DNA of 64,000 bases, from the NCBI GenBank assembly GCA_030065915.1, contig JASJCQ010000002.1:62001-126000 (forward strand), written 5' to 3'. This DNA comes from Woeseiaceae bacterium (GTDB taxonomy: Bacteria; Pseudomonadota; Gammaproteobacteria; Steroidobacterales; Woeseiaceae). The notes below the pieces were generated by a model. That model had not been told where the DNA came from and searched no databases. It was given only the letters and a program-made list of their open reading frames with translations. Of this stretch, positions 24,787-34,169 are shown piece by piece. The position numbers and the translations under genes are program-made. Each line of letters starts with the position of its first letter. Within the stretch, counting starts at the first letter, position 1.

Positions 24787-26184
24787 ATGGCTGAAAAACT
24801 CTCTACGCTACAAAAAGCGCTGAATATCAACCTCGACGATGGACTGTACGGCAGCTTTGCTGAAATCGGAGCCGGCCAGGAGGTTGTGCGCTGGTTCTTC
24901 CAGGCGGGTGGTGCGGCTGGAACGATCTCAAAGAGTATCTCGGCCTATGACATGCAGGTCAGCGATGCCATCTACGGTGATTGCGAGCGCTATGTCAGCC
25001 GGCAACGACTCGAGGCCATGCTCGACTACGAACAGCAGCTGAACCGCGAACGGCTGGCCGAGAGACGCGGAGAATCGACGGCGTTTTTCACATTCGCCGA
25101 CACCGTCTCCGCGCGGAACTACCATGGCACCAATGAGTGCCACGCATGGATGGGGCTGAGGTTCCAGCTACGCGCGGGGGAGCCGGACAGCTCGATCATC
25201 ATTCATATCCGATTGCTGGACGACAACAACGCAGCCCAGCAGGACGCGGCAGGCATTGTCGGCGTAAACCTCATTCACGCTGCATACCGACTGCACGACG
25301 ATCCCGAGGCGATGGTCGGCGCCCTGGCGGACAACCTCTCCCGTGCCCGAATCGAGGTCGACATGATCGATGTCCGAGGGCCGGCATTCGATAGCGTCGA
25401 TAATCGAATACTCTCGCTCCGACTCGTTGAGCTCGGCCTTTCAGGGGCGGCGATGTTCTCATCGGACGGCACCGTGCTACAGCCATCCGAGGCACTGCGC
25501 AAGAAGCCGCTGCTGATTCAGCGAGGTCGATTCCGGCCGCTGACGCACGTCAACATGGACATGCTGCAGGCGTCGATGGCCCGCTTTGAGCAAGTGGCCG
25601 ACGTCGCTCCCGGCGAGACGATGCCGATCATGGAAATCTCGATGCATAACCTCAAAGAAGACGCCAATGTCTGCCTGGAGGACTTCCTGAGCCGGGCAGG
25701 AGCCGTGTCTGTTACCGGTTGCACCGTAATGATCTCGGATTACCAGGAGTACTATCGGCTGGCGGCCTATCTCTATCGGTACACACACAGGCCGATCGGC
25801 ATCGCAATGGGCCTCGAGACCCTCAAGAGCCTGTTTGATGAGAGCTATTACGAGGATCTCGACGGCGGCATCCTCGAGAGTTTCGGTCGCCTGTTCAAGA
25901 ATCAGCTGAAGCTGCTCGTTTACCCGGTGCAGAACGCAGACACGGGAAACATTGACAGCATTGAAGCCTTAGAGCTGGCGGATGGCCTGGACCACCTGCT
26001 CAACCACCTCCGGGCGAGGGACTGCGTTTTGCCGCTCGACAACGTCTCGACAGAGCACCTGCACATCTATTCGCATGATGTCCTGCGCATGATCGCAGCA
26101 GGTGATCAGTCGTGGGAAAGAAAGGTCCCAACGGCCGTTGCGGAAAAGATCCGGGCGGACAAACTGTTCGGTTTCCGCGGCTAA
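24787..26184 (+). CDS. Conserved protein of unknown function (large soluble family)
   Basis: A 465-residue soluble protein. From memory it belongs to a widespread but uncharacterised family, often misannotated (for example as a nucleotide adenylyltransferase or TonB receptor), with Y-G-S-F-A-E-I-G-A-G-Q-E-V-V-R-W-F-F-Q near residue 20, K-S-I-S-A-Y-D-M, F-F-T-F-A-D-T-V, M-F-S-S-D-G-T-V and G-G-I-L-E-S-F-G-R-L-F-K-N in order; all are present. The ATG at 24787 has AAGG upstream and begins where the family begins. I see no P-loop or known catalytic motif. The function is unknown. Confidence 0.85.
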   Translation: MAEKLSTLQKALNINLDDGLYGSFAEIGAGQEVVRWFFQAGGAAGTISKSISAYDMQVSDAIYGDCERYVSRQRLEAMLDYEQQLNRERLAERRGESTAFFTFADTVSARNYHGTNECHAWMGLRFQLRAGEPDSSIIIHIRLLDDNNAAQQDAAGIVGVNLIHAAYRLHDDPEAMVGALADNLSRARIEVDMIDVRGPAFDSVDNRILSLRLVELGLSGAAMFSSDGTVLQPSEALRKKPLLIQRGRFRPLTHVNMDMLQASMARFEQVADVAPGETMPIMEISMHNLKEDANVCLEDFLSRAGAVSVTGCTVMISDYQEYYRLAAYLYRYTHRPIGIAMGLETLKSLFDESYYEDLDGGILESFGRLFKNQLKLLVYPVQNADTGNIDSIEALELADGLDHLLNHLRARDCVLPLDNVSTEHLHIYSHDVLRMIAAGDQSWERKVPTAVAEKIRADKLFGFRG

Positions 26185-26203
26185 GTGCCGCGTCAGCTGG
26201 CGC

Positions 26204-26860
26204 TCACCAGGATTCGAGATCTACCAGGCCATGTGCCACGGCGAACTTCACGAGTCCGGGCACATCACGGATATCCAGGCGCCGCATGATCTCGGCGCGG
26301 TGCGTCTCGACGGTCTTGGGGCTTACGCTCATGATCTCGGCAATGGACTTTGTACTGTTTCCCTCGGCCAGCAGTTTCAGCACGTCTCTCTGACGGTCGG
26401 ACAGCCGTTCCAATGGATCCGTGGTCACGTCGGACTCCCGGAGCATCTCCACGAGCGACCCGGCAATATTGGGATGCAGGTAGTAGCTCCCGTTCTTCGC
26501 CGCATCCAGCGCCTGCATCAACTCATCAGTGCTGGCGTTCTTGTGCAGATACCCGCAAGCACCGGCCTTGAACGCGGCGGCGACATACTCGTTTGCTGTG
26601 TGCATGCTTAGCACGATGCAATTCAGTTCAGGTTTTCTCTTTCGCGCGGCCTTGATCAGCGCGATGCCGTCCATATCCGGCATCGAAAGGTCAGTAATCA
26701 GGATATCGATGTCGTTGTCGGCGATGATCTTCAGGCCATCACGCCCGTTGTCCGTTTCGGCAGCGACTACGATGCCACGGCTGTTGCCATTAATCATCTC
26801 GCGGATGCCTGCTCGAACGAGACTATGATCGTCTACCAGTAGTGCCTGTAATTTGCTCAT
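26204..26860 (-). CDS. NarL/FixJ-family response regulator
   Basis: A 218-residue two-domain regulator. The receiver has D10, D11 and phospho-acceptor D57 (I-L-I-T-D-L-S-M-P-D-M-D-G) and the switch Lys in a later H-K-N-A segment. The C-terminal LuxR-type HTH (about 150-210) reads L-S-D-R-Q-R-D-V-L-K-L-L-A-E-G and V-S-P-K-T-V-E-T-H-R-A-E-I. Its gene overlaps the histidine kinase gene by 4 bp. It would bind DNA as a dimer when phosphorylated; targets are unknown, and no obvious site stands out nearby. Confidence 0.95.
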   Translation of the reverse strand: MSKLQALLVDDHSLVRAGIREMINGNSRGIVVAAETDNGRDGLKIIADNDIDILITDLSMPDMDGIALIKAARKRKPELNCIVLSMHTANEYVAAAFKAGACGYLHKNASTDELMQALDAAKNGSYYLHPNIAGSLVEMLRESDVTTDPLERLSDRQRDVLKLLAEGNSTKSIAEIMSVSPKTVETHRAEIMRRLDIRDVPGLVKFAVAHGLVDLESW

Positions 26861-28008
26861 GCCGCCGCATCCTCGTCGACGTTGAACGAAATCGGAATAT
26901 GTACCGTCACCATTGTCCCTTCGCCGGGCGTCGAGTCAATCTCGACGCTTCCGCCAAGTAGCGTCGCTCTCTCCCGAATACTGGCGAGACCAACCTGTTC
27001 CAGCTTGTCCAGGTCGACGTTGAAGCCGACGCCATCGTCGCGAATCCCGATGCGGAAGTTTCGCGTATTCACGGTCAGGGACATATCGACATGACTCGCC
27101 GACGCGTGCTTCGTGATATTCGAAATGATCTCCTGGACGATTCGGTATGCGGCAATGCTGTGCGTGGAATCGATAGCCTCGTCCGTGCCTTCCACGGCCA
27201 GGTCCAAAGAGACATCGGCGCGCTCCAGCTGTTTGGTCACGTATTCGCGCAGCGCTGCAATCAGGCCAAGATCGTCCAGCAAAGAAGGGCGAAGCGTCAG
27301 CGACAGCTCACGCACGCTGGCGATGATCTCGTCGACGAGCCGATACGAGGTCTCTATGAATTTCAAGGATGTCGTGTCCTGCGAGAAGTTTCGCTTGTTG
27401 CTCTCGAGATTGATTCGCAGTGCGGTCAACGATTGACCAATATCGTCATGCAGTTCTCTCGCGAGGCCGCGGCGTTCGGTCTCCTGAGCATCAATTAGCC
27501 GCCTGGTTGCATTGCGGAGTCGCTCCTGCGATTCGAACAGTCGTTTTCTCGTCGCGTTGAGTGCTTCCGAGTTCTCATCGATGCGCTTGGAAAGAACTTG
27601 GTTCTGGCCGGCGATCTCCCGTGACTGTCTCTCGACCTCATTCAGAGCATCTTCCAGCGCCTGCCTGACCGACCCGAGAAACAGGCCAAGGCCGACGGCG
27701 ACAACGCTGCCCATCACTAGCTCTTTCATAGACTGGAGCAGCGGCGGATCACCAATTGGCATCAGGTAGACAAAGACACCGAGAGCAACGAGGGCGAGTC
27801 CGGACAGCACGCCCGATAGTCGGCCTCCCATCAGCGATGTTAAGACGATTAGCACCAGCATCTTCGTAAACGGGATCGGGACGTTCACGCCGAGGTACAG
27901 AAGAATGCCGATGCTGGCGGCAACCACCGCTGATATGGCCCAGGCAAACCGGAGAAACGGCAGGAACGCGGGTCTGAATTTCAATGATGACTGCGTTTCG
28001 TCAGACAA
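26857..28008 (-). CDS. Membrane sensor histidine kinase, HisKA_3 type
   Basis: A 383-residue kinase. About four membrane helices lie in residues 20-115 with almost no periplasmic loop, so it probably senses something in the membrane or cytoplasm. A coiled coil follows (about 115-175), then the phosphorylation site H187 in R-E-L-H-D-D-I-G-Q-S-L and an HATPase_c domain with N-I-T-K-H, D-D-G-V-G-F and G-L-A-S-I-R-E-R-A-T-L-L-G-G. This is the partner of the response regulator at 26204, from which it is separated by an ATGA overlap. The signal is unknown. Confidence 0.94.
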   Translation of the reverse strand: MSDETQSSLKFRPAFLPFLRFAWAISAVVAASIGILLYLGVNVPIPFTKMLVLIVLTSLMGGRLSGVLSGLALVALGVFVYLMPIGDPPLLQSMKELVMGSVVAVGLGLFLGSVRQALEDALNEVERQSREIAGQNQVLSKRIDENSEALNATRKRLFESQERLRNATRRLIDAQETERRGLARELHDDIGQSLTALRINLESNKRNFSQDTTSLKFIETSYRLVDEIIASVRELSLTLRPSLLDDLGLIAALREYVTKQLERADVSLDLAVEGTDEAIDSTHSIAAYRIVQEIISNITKHASASHVDMSLTVNTRNFRIGIRDDGVGFNVDLDKLEQVGLASIRERATLLGGSVEIDSTPGEGTMVTVHIPISFNVDEDAAA

Positions 28009-28222
28009 GGCTATGATTTCTCAAGTAATTCGGGAAACTGCCGGGGTGGTCACAGTATGCACTAGTTTGCCGAAACATGCCTCCGTGTGTTGCGTTCCCG
28101 CCACATAGTTGCGCTTTCTGGACCGGGGTGTTTCCCCCTTCTTTTTCAGAGAAACCCCGATGGTCGGGAATTTGACCGTGGCGCAGAATTCCATTGTTGA
28201 ATCAAGAACTGCCAGTCAATCA

Positions 28223-28933
28223 ATGAGCAAATCTGAGAGAGACTCTATGCAAACGAGATCTTTGCCAGGCGCCGCGATACGGACTTCTGAGGTGATGAAG
28301 AGCGATCCGCCGGTGTTGATGCCCGAATCCGTCATCATTGCACTGGCCTTCGGTGGTGCCTGCTGGCTTTTCGACGCTTTCCTGACAACCTCTCTCGCAG
28401 GGACGCCTATTGCAAAGGCATTGTTGCCTTCCGGGGATGCGCTGGCGCTGCGAACGGTTGTTTCGCTGCTGGTCGCGATTTCCGCGGGAATCACCAGCAC
28501 CTTCCTCATTCGCGAATTCAGGTTGCGCAGGGAAGAAGACGCGCAACCAGCCGAGTCGAGCGCCGAACTGCTCGAGTCTTTCTCGGAGTGCGCCTTCGCC
28601 GTCAACGGAGAAGGCGAGATTATCGACGCCAACCAGGCGGCAGCGAAGCTGTTCTCCTGGCCGGTCAATATGTTTATGCCTATGAAGATCGACTGGTTGG
28701 TTAGCGAATACGTCGAAGACGATCGCAAACTCAATAGCTTTGCCGACCTCTGTGGCAGCGATCCCGAGTGCAAGATCTCCGGCTCCGTGCTCGTCATCTG
28801 CAAGGCGCTGACCGGCAAGAAGTTCGTCGCCGAGCTCTCCTGCATGCCGGCCGCGGAAAACGATCGTCAATACATCGTATTCCTGCGGGAGCGCACGGAA
28901 ACGCCGGCGCGTCAGCCTCGCCAGACCGGCTGA
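28223..28933 (+). CDS. Membrane PAS-domain protein
   Basis: About 236 residues. Two membrane helices (about residues 34-53 and 72-91) enclose a short loop and are followed by a PAS-like domain: L-L-E-S-F-S-E-C-A-F-A-V-N-G-E-G-E-I-I-D-A-N-Q-A-A-A-K-L-F. No kinase, GGDEF or other output domain follows, so it must act through a partner or as a sensor remnant. It is divergent from the two-component genes, which may be its partners. The start is uncertain: ATG at 28160, 28223 or 28247 are all possible, none with a strong ribosome-binding site. Confidence 0.65.
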   Translation: MSKSERDSMQTRSLPGAAIRTSEVMKSDPPVLMPESVIIALAFGGACWLFDAFLTTSLAGTPIAKALLPSGDALALRTVVSLLVAISAGITSTFLIREFRLRREEDAQPAESSAELLESFSECAFAVNGEGEIIDANQAAAKLFSWPVNMFMPMKIDWLVSEYVEDDRKLNSFADLCGSDPECKISGSVLVICKALTGKKFVAELSCMPAAENDRQYIVFLRERTETPARQPRQTG

Positions 28934-28993
28934 GGCAGCCCGCATCGCAAGCAAGGGCTTGCACCCAGAAACCAATCCTCGCGTACCCAGATC

Positions 28994-29890
28994 CTAAGGA
29001 TTGCAGTACTGGCACTGACCCGGATCGGCTTCGGTCAGCCCATCACTTCTTGATTGCTTCTCGGTGTGGTCGCAAGCCGCGCAACCCATAATCTCGTGCA
29101 GCACGCGTTCGGTGGGTGCGCCGCACCAGGAACAAGGTAGTCCCGTCTCGGAACCTTCTCGCCCAAAGCCCGGCGATTCGCAGGACGGGCAGAGTGTGGC
29201 TACGCGGTCCGCAAGCAGTCGTGAGGCGTCGGCGATGGCTGCCATGCGCGTCGGGTTCTGGTGTGCGCGCATATCAGCCTCGATGCGGGCTCGTCGATCA
29301 GATGATGATTCGGCAAGGTGCCTTATTGCCTGCGAGAGCGAGTCCAGGCATTGAATGCCCTTCAAGACTCGGGCGCCTCCCGGCGCAGCTCGATTCGGTC
29401 TTACGATCAGCCCGTGCTCCGGGAATCCGACCCTCTGCAGGAAATTCTCGATGTCGTCGATCGTACTCGCCAGGACGTGAAGGAAGTTCGTGGCGTCGCA
29501 AAGCAGAACTTCCTTGATCGTAATACCTCTGGTGTCGTCGATGAGCACGATCAGTTCGCGACCAAGCGGAACGAACGGCATGACCGGGTGTGGTCCGTAA
29601 CTGCCCTCACTTGCGATCCCGATGTTGGTACCGGCCGCCTGCATGCCGAGTCGGGCTTTGGCAATTGCGGTCTCGAGCATATCGCCGGGTCTTTCTATCT
29701 CGCCGGTGAAGGTGCCAAGCGCGTCAGTATCGAGCCGGTCCGGCACTACAACAGACAGGCCGAGATGAGCTTCAAGCACCGGCGCAATGGCATCTTGCTT
29801 GCCATGCATCGTGGCGAGCGCGACAGTGCGGCCCGCGTAGTAGCCTTTGGTGCCGAGTGCCGAGATTGGTGATTCGGACGGGTTACTCAT
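28994..29890 (-). CDS. DUF6671-like protein with C-terminal zinc ribbons
   Basis: A 298-residue soluble protein. The N-terminal part (G-T-K-G-Y-Y-A-G-R-T-V-A-L-A-T-M-H-G-K, then a T-F-T-G-E-I-E-R-P segment) resembles the DUF6671 family as I remember it. The last 75 residues carry four pairs of cysteines: C-P-S-C, C-S-W-C, C-A-A-C and C-Q-Y-C, enough for two zinc ribbons. No catalytic motif is recognised. It is followed downstream, on its other side, by an orphan PAS gene with convergent orientation, and its upstream flank is the repeat array. The function is unknown. Confidence 0.75.
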   Translation of the reverse strand: MSNPSESPISALGTKGYYAGRTVALATMHGKQDAIAPVLEAHLGLSVVVPDRLDTDALGTFTGEIERPGDMLETAIAKARLGMQAAGTNIGIASEGSYGPHPVMPFVPLGRELIVLIDDTRGITIKEVLLCDATNFLHVLASTIDDIENFLQRVGFPEHGLIVRPNRAAPGGARVLKGIQCLDSLSQAIRHLAESSSDRRARIEADMRAHQNPTRMAAIADASRLLADRVATLCPSCESPGFGREGSETGLPCSWCGAPTERVLHEIMGCAACDHTEKQSRSDGLTEADPGQCQYCNP

Positions 29891-30005
29891 TTTGGTTTGG
29901 TCTTACCGACAGGGCGACATAGTGACGGATTGCGAAGGTCTCGAACAGTCCACTGATTAGATAGAGCGGCTGAATCGCAACCTCGACGCCAGACTGCCCA
30001 CTTGT

Positions 30006-30273
30006 TTCGTAGCACGGATCTCGATAGGTGCGAATTTATCTCTAGTGGGTTCATCTCTTGATGTGTTGTGCCCGCTACCGCAGAGGTCAGGAGAACAGTG
30101 GCTGCGATCTGAGGTGCTGGTGAGAGGATGGAACGGCCGCTTCGCAGCCTCGTCGCCGCTAGGGCGGCTCCGTCTGTCGGCGCTTCGCGCCTCGGATTGG
30201 TTGCCGCCTGCGGCGTCAATCCCTGCGGGACCAGCTCGCTGCGCGATTTTGTGAACCCAATCCGCCCGCGGAT
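30006..30273. repeat. Hairpin-rich tandem repeat, copy 1 (268 bp)
   Basis: First full unit of the array. It contains CCCGCTACCGCAGAGGTCAG, then GGTGAGAGGATGGAAC (resembling the end of a tRNA gene read backwards), then a chain of small perfect hairpins such as GGCGCTTCGCGCC, GCCGCCTGCGGC and TCCCTGCGGGA, ending TTTTGTGAACCC. Its left edge is diverged and fades into unremarkable sequence at 29891-30005. It lacks 23 bp present in copy 2, the break lying between two CGCGA motifs. Confidence 0.85.
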
Positions 30274-30564
30274 TTCGAAGCACGTATCCAAGCGGGTGCG
30301 GATTGATCTTTAGTGGGCTGATCGTTCGGTGTGTCGTGCCCGCTACCGCAGAGGTCAGGAGAACAGTGGCTGCGATCTGAGGCGCCGGTGAGAGGATGGA
30401 ACGGCCGCTTCGCAGCCTCGTCGCCGCTTGGGCGGCTCCGTCTGTCGGCGCTTCGCGCCTCGGATTGGTTGCCGCCTGCGGCGTCAATCCCTGCGGGACC
30501 AGCTCGCTGCGCGAGCTTGCCCAAAATCGCTACGCGATTTTGTGAACCCAATCCGCCCGCGGAT
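30274..30564. repeat. Hairpin-rich tandem repeat, copy 2 (291 bp)
   Basis: Nearly identical to copy 1 except for a few substitutions and the extra 23 bp that completes two more hairpins (AGCTCGCTGCGCGAGCT and AAAATCGCTACGCGATTTT). All reading frames here are short and contain translated repeats, so no gene is called. Confidence 0.85.
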
Positions 30565-30780
30565 TTCGAAGCACGTATCCAGGCGGGTGCGGATTGATCT
30601 TTAGTGACTATATCGTTCAACGTGTCGCGGCCACTACCACCTCAGCACGTAGAACGCTGGTCGCGTTCCGTAACGCCGGTGAGAGGATTTGATTCGCCGT
30701 TTCACGGCTCACCCCTTCGGGGCGCCTGCGGCGTCCAAAATCGCTGCGCGATTCTGTGAACCTTGGATTCGGCTCCATCA
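30565..30780. repeat. Hairpin-rich tandem repeat, diverged copy 3
   Basis: Starts like copy 2 (TTCGAAGCACGTATCCAGGC) but diverges after TTTAGTG. It still has GCCGGTGAGAGGATTTGA, its own hairpins (CCCCTTCGGGG, CGCCTGCGGCG, AATCGCTGCGCGATT) and the closing TGTGAACC. It lies next to tRNA-Pro, whose reverse complement contains GGTGAGAGGATTTGAACC. Confidence 0.8.
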
Positions 30781-30785
30781 CAGCC

Positions 30786-30860
30786 GACCAAGCTAGAGAA
30801 TCAAAAACACCGCTACCCCGTTTAGTGAGGCAGCGGCGTTTTTGATTCTCTAACTTGGTC
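30786..30860 (-). terminator. 29-bp-arm inverted repeat with intrinsic terminator after tRNA-Pro
   Basis: Arms of 29 bp at 30786-30814 and 30832-30860 match at 27 positions around a 17-bp loop. Read on the minus strand, downstream of tRNA-Pro, the two mismatches become G-U pairs, so the whole stem can form. The inner CGCCGCTGCC stem followed by TTTTT is a normal terminator. The outer arm starts inside the tRNA acceptor and includes the encoded CCA. Confidence 0.8.
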
Positions 30861-30932
30861 GGGGTGAGAGGATTTGAACCTCCGGCCCCTGCCTCCCGAA
30901 GACAGTGCTCTACCAGGCTGAGCTACACCCCG
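30856..30932 (-). tRNA. tRNA-Pro(CGG)
   Basis: A 77-nt cloverleaf including the encoded CCA. The acceptor stem is CGGGGTG/CACCCCG with discriminator A, the D arm is GCTC...GAGC, and the anticodon stem CTGTC/GGCAG closes the loop TTCGGGA, giving anticodon CGG (codon CCG). The T arm is GGAGG-TTCAAAT-CCTCT, with one G-U pair. It lies 8 bp from the ispB stop codon on the same strand. Confidence 0.96.
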
Positions 30933-30940
30933 TCGCTTGG

Positions 30941-31939
30941 TCAGGAACGTCTTTGGACCGCGAAATCCGCGATTGCTATCAAGGCTTGCTTGTAATCCGA
31001 GTCGGGAACTGAGGATATAGCGTCTATTGCCTGATCGGCGGCTTCCTGAGCGCGCGCCGCAGTGTACTGGAGGGCTCCAGTGGATTCAATGATCTGCTGT
31101 ATTTCTTCCAACCGGTTTATGCCGCCTTCGCGGATGGCTTCCCGGAGCAGTTTGCGCTCGGAATCTTCGGCCTTCGACATCGCATAGATTAGTGGCAAGG
31201 TAGGCTTGCCCTCGGCGAGGTCGTCGCCGAGATTTTTGCCGAGCTCTTCCGGCGATGCGTCAAAGTCGAGCGCATCGTCAACAAGCTGGAAAGCCGTGCC
31301 GAGTTGCCGCCCATATTGAATGAAGGCCTTCTCCGTTGACTCATCGCTGTCGGCGAGCACCGCTGCGATCTGGCCTCCGGCCTCGAACAAGCGGGCCGTC
31401 TTGCGGTAGATCACCTGGCGATAGTTGTCTTCCGTCGTGTCCGGATCGTGCACGTTCATCAGCTGCATGACCTCGCCCGCGGCGATCGTGTTCGTTGCGT
31501 CGGCAAGGATCTGCATGACCCGCATGCTGCCGATGTCCACCATCATCTGGAATGACCGTGAGTACAGGAAATCACCGACCAGCACGCTAGCTTGGTTACC
31601 GAACACGGCATTCGCTGAGTCCCTGCCTCGCCTCCGCGACGACGAGTCGACCACGTCGTCATGCAACAGCGTCGCCGTGTGAATGAATTCGATGATGGCA
31701 GCCGCCCGAACATGCTGTTCGCCGTCGTAGCCGAGTGCCCGAGCCGCCAGTAGAACGATCAGTGGACGCAGGCGTTTGCCGCCGCTCCTGACGATGTATT
31801 CCGCCACTTGCGAAACCAGCAGCACGTCCGTTTCGAGGCTGCTGGTAATGAGGCGGTCAACGGCGGCGACGTCGTCTCGCGCGAGTGCCGAGACCTCGTC
31901 GAACGTCATTTCGGTTTGGATTGTTCGGGCAAGTTGCAT
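30941..31939 (-). CDS. ispB: Octaprenyl diphosphate synthase (long-chain trans-prenyltransferase)
   Basis: A 332-residue all-helical prenyltransferase. G-G-K-R-L-R-P precedes the first aspartate-rich motif L-L-H-D-D-V-V-D (D94, D95, D98); the second is F-Q-L-V-D-D-A-L-D, with G-K-N-L-G-D-D-L-A-E-G-K-P-T-L-P after it. It makes the C40-type side chain of ubiquinone/menaquinone from FPP and IPP. In gammaproteobacteria it is typically divergent from rplU-rpmA, as here. The ATG at 31939 fits the family start; the frame extends further upstream without similarity. Confidence 0.96.
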   Translation of the reverse strand: MQLARTIQTEMTFDEVSALARDDVAAVDRLITSSLETDVLLVSQVAEYIVRSGGKRLRPLIVLLAARALGYDGEQHVRAAAIIEFIHTATLLHDDVVDSSSRRRGRDSANAVFGNQASVLVGDFLYSRSFQMMVDIGSMRVMQILADATNTIAAGEVMQLMNVHDPDTTEDNYRQVIYRKTARLFEAGGQIAAVLADSDESTEKAFIQYGRQLGTAFQLVDDALDFDASPEELGKNLGDDLAEGKPTLPLIYAMSKAEDSERKLLREAIREGGINRLEEIQQIIESTGALQYTAARAQEAADQAIDAISSVPDSDYKQALIAIADFAVQRRS

Positions 31940-32055
31940 ACGGCGCAGATAATGCCTGAAATGCCGGCAATTGGCGATACAGAGCCATCGCTTGAGCGGG
32001 TGCCCGGCGTCAGGCAAGCCCTTGATATGGCGAAGTATTTCGAGACGCCCGATGA

Positions 32056-32084
32056 TTGACCCGAAGCGCCGGAACCTATATTAT
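32056..32084 (+). promoter_or_regulatory. Sigma-70-type promoter for rplU-rpmA
   Basis: TTGACC, a 17-bp spacer, then TATTAT, 120 bp upstream of the rplU start. The long leader after it could hold regulation, but I recognise no known ribosomal-protein leader structure. Confidence 0.6.
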
Positions 32085-32204
32085 TCGCGATCTTTTGCGC
32101 CGGCCGCCGTTCCCGCGGGGTTACGTCAAAGCCGGTATATCAGCAGAAATTTCTTAATTCTCAGTGAGTTGCGAAGAGTCAGCTCACGTATTGGAGCAAC
32201 AACG

Positions 32205-32687
32205 ATGTATGCGGTTTTTCGCAGCGGCGGTAAGCAGTACCGTGCAGCCAAGGGCGATGTGCTTCGCCTCGAAAAAATAGAAGCCGAAGAAGGCTCAGAC
32301 ATTAGCTTTGACGAGGTGCTGCTCATTGGTGACGGTGCAGACGTAACGGTCGGCAGCCCGCTGGTCGATGGAAGTTCTGTCACCGGCAAGGTGCTGCGAC
32401 AGGGCAAGACGCGAAAGGTTAACGTCGTAAAGTTCAAGCGTCGCCAGAACTACCTTCGACAGGGCTCGCATCGCCAGTTCTTCACCGAGGTAGAGATCAC
32501 CGGCATCGGCGGCAAGGCTGCAAAGAAGGCAGCTCCGAAGGCCGAAGCAGCCTCTGACGAGAAACCGGCGACGAAGAAGAAGGCGGCCAAGAAAGCGACG
32601 GCTAAGAAAGCGACCGCGAAGAAGACTACGGCAAAGAAGGCGACCAAGAAGAAGGTCGCCAAGAAGACGGCAAAGAAAGACGACTGA
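32205..32687 (+). CDS. rplU: 50S ribosomal protein L21 with long Lys/Ala-rich C-terminal tail
   Basis: Residues 1-102 are a normal L21: M-Y-A-V-F-R-S-G-G-K-Q-Y, V-K-F-K-R-R-Q-N-Y-L-R-Q-G-S-H-R-Q and F-T-E-V-E-I-T-G-I. The usual protein ends near 103 residues, but this one continues to 160 with about 57 residues made mostly of Lys, Ala and Thr in K-K-A-T-A-type repeats, ending K-K-D-D. The ATG has GGAG nine bases upstream; the longer frame upstream is not coding. The tail resembles histone H1-like bacterial tails and could bind RNA. rpmA follows after 37 bp. Confidence 0.95.
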   Translation: MYAVFRSGGKQYRAAKGDVLRLEKIEAEEGSDISFDEVLLIGDGADVTVGSPLVDGSSVTGKVLRQGKTRKVNVVKFKRRQNYLRQGSHRQFFTEVEITGIGGKAAKKAAPKAEAASDEKPATKKKAAKKATAKKATAKKTTAKKATKKKVAKKTAKKDD

Positions 32688-32724
32688 GGGCAGGGCCCTT
32701 AGCTCATAACGAGGACTCAGGACA

Positions 32725-34091
<1,367 letters not shown>

Positions 34092-34121
34092 TTGGGTGAC
34101 GTTCGGCAAAGCCCCAGCAAC

Positions 34122-34152
34122 AAAAAAGCCGCCTCAAGGGCGGCTTTTACTT
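34122..34152. terminator. Bidirectional terminator between obgE and rpsT
   Basis: AAAAAAGCCGCC, a TCAA loop, GGGCGGCTTTT and further T. It sits between the convergent stops of obgE and rpsT and can serve both strands. Confidence 0.9.
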
Positions 34153-34169
34153 TTGTATGCGTTGCCGTG

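Noticed and set aside
28220..28975. A 251-codon frame antisense to the PAS protein
   Set aside because: The plus-strand product has clear membrane helices and a PAS motif, while the antisense product has no recognisable feature.
29887..30620. Several overlapping reading frames on both strands (up to 176 codons) in the repeat array
   Set aside because: They are translations of the tandem repeat units (same peptide blocks repeated), with no ribosome-binding site or homology; hairpin-rich non-coding sequence explains them.
30006..30780. Possible CRISPR array
   Set aside because: Units are 268-291 bp and continuous, not 25-40 bp repeats with unique spacers, and no cas gene is nearby.
30786..30932. 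tRNA-Pro as a site for an integrated element
   Set aside because: No integrase, phage gene or second attachment copy within the window; the flanks are ispB and a conserved-type unknown gene.
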